Source of the DNA: Carallia brachiata
Lineage: Eukaryota > Streptophyta > Magnoliopsida > Malpighiales > Rhizophoraceae
NCBI GenBank assembly: GCA_021464245.1
Contig: JADCRB010000058.1
Coordinates: 62,001-126,000, forward strand
Length of the DNA: 64,000 nt
Reading direction: 5' to 3'
Position numbers and translations under genes: made by a program. Under the pieces are notes generated by a model. The model saw nothing but the letters and a program-made list of their open reading frames with translations, did no database searches and had not been told where the DNA came from. This document shows positions 63,371 through 64,000 of the stretch, in pieces; the stretch's first letter is position 1, and every line of letters begins with the position of its first letter.

Positions 63371-64000
63371 AACTATTAAGGTTTATGTACAATAAACTTA
63401 TAAAGAACTTGTATAAGAGATAACTTCATCCACTCTTTGTCTTTCTCTCTCTTTCCATCCATATAACTGGACCCCCACTTCAATAATAGAATAAATAATG
63501 CTTATACACTTCATATATTGTCTTTCTACTCTCACAAAAAATTTTAGAATTTTTTGGATATTTAGTTTTAAACTTTACTTTTCGTGTTTTTTTTTTAATT
63601 TCCAATTTTGTGAAAATTTAAAGTTTTTTTTTTTTTCATATTTTATGAATTTTTCAGATTTTATTTTTATTTCATAGGTGTTTTTAAAAAATATTTTCCC
63701 CTTTTTTTTAATTTGTAAATTGTTTTTTCGATTTTTGTATCTTTTTTTTTTAATTTTCAAAAATTTTTCTAGCAAATGCCACATCATCAAAAATTGTGAT
63801 GCGACAGCAAAGCCAGCATTGAGCGACTCACGTGGCACTCTCACTTGCCCTTTTAACGGCAAACTAACAAAAAAATGATCAAATACATTAAAAGAAAAAA
63901 CATGGGAACTAAATTTGATAGAAGAACATTGCGGACAAAAGCCAGAAAGCAACGAAACGTGGAGAGCCAAATTATGCCCTTTACCTATTTGAATCCCTTC
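63371..64000. other. AT-rich DNA to the end of the window
   Basis: Poly-T-rich sequence with a minus-strand open frame (63970-63575) that is mostly Lys/Phe low complexity. A short less-AT segment near 63780-63860 carries GCCACATCATC and CACGTGGCAC words common in plant dispersed repeats. No gene is supported. Confidence 0.45.

Noticed and set aside
63575..63970. 131-codon minus-strand open frame
   Set aside because: Half of it is Lys/Asn/Phe low complexity from a poly-T region; no splice signals, no homology recognised.

Overview
The window is nuclear DNA of a eudicot flowering plant. Genes are split by AT-rich GT-AG introns, intergenic DNA is AT-rich and crowded with retrotransposon and miniature-transposon remnants, and the protein families are plant ones: subtilase, 4-coumarate:CoA ligase, DUF247, ERECTA-like LRR kinase. 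I cannot name the species. No bacterial, organellar or viral genome features were seen. No tRNA, rRNA or CRISPR array was recognised.

Three protein-coding genes can be assembled exon by exon. (1) Bases 146-10940, plus strand: a subtilisin-like serine protease of the SBT5 type, 11 exons. All catalytic residues and splice sites are present, but a one-base deletion near 6042 breaks the catalytic domain. (2) Bases 11367-17117, minus strand: 4-coumarate:CoA ligase (4CL), 5 exons, intact, with AC-type MYB-binding elements upstream. It is convergent with the protease; the stops are 426 bp apart. (3) Bases 44571-50344, plus strand: an intact 6-coding-exon Serinc membrane protein. Nothing suggests the three form one pathway or cluster.

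The rest is a graveyard of broken genes and mobile DNA. From 18 to 33 kb there are a complex tandem-repeat block (19.66-21.29 kb), a CYP94-like P450 fragment, a GC-rich retroposon-like segment, a receptor-kinase fragment, a Ty3/gypsy integrase fragment, and a Ty1/copia 5' half with LTR and primer-binding site. From 33.9 to 37.6 kb two DUF247 pseudogenes lie tail to tail and form a large inverted repeat. From 38.8 to 43 kb there is a terminal-inverted-repeat (TIR) element filled with a 1.1 kb polypyrimidine tract. It is followed by exon-intron remnants of an ERECTA-like kinase and of a PFA-DSP phosphatase, then a 5'-truncated LINE with target-site duplications (TSDs).

From 50.5 kb to the end there is no intact gene. 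This part holds a degenerate Ty3/gypsy gag-protease-RT region, TIR elements nested in LTR-like DNA, a second copy of the 29-32 kb copia family, a solo-LTR-like segment and dispersed repeats.

I found no convincing new multi-gene system. The best leads are the DUF247 inverted repeat (possible hairpin or siRNA locus), the frameshifted protease, the side-by-side ERECTA and PFA-DSP remnants, and a retroposition event that left almost only a poly(A) tract.
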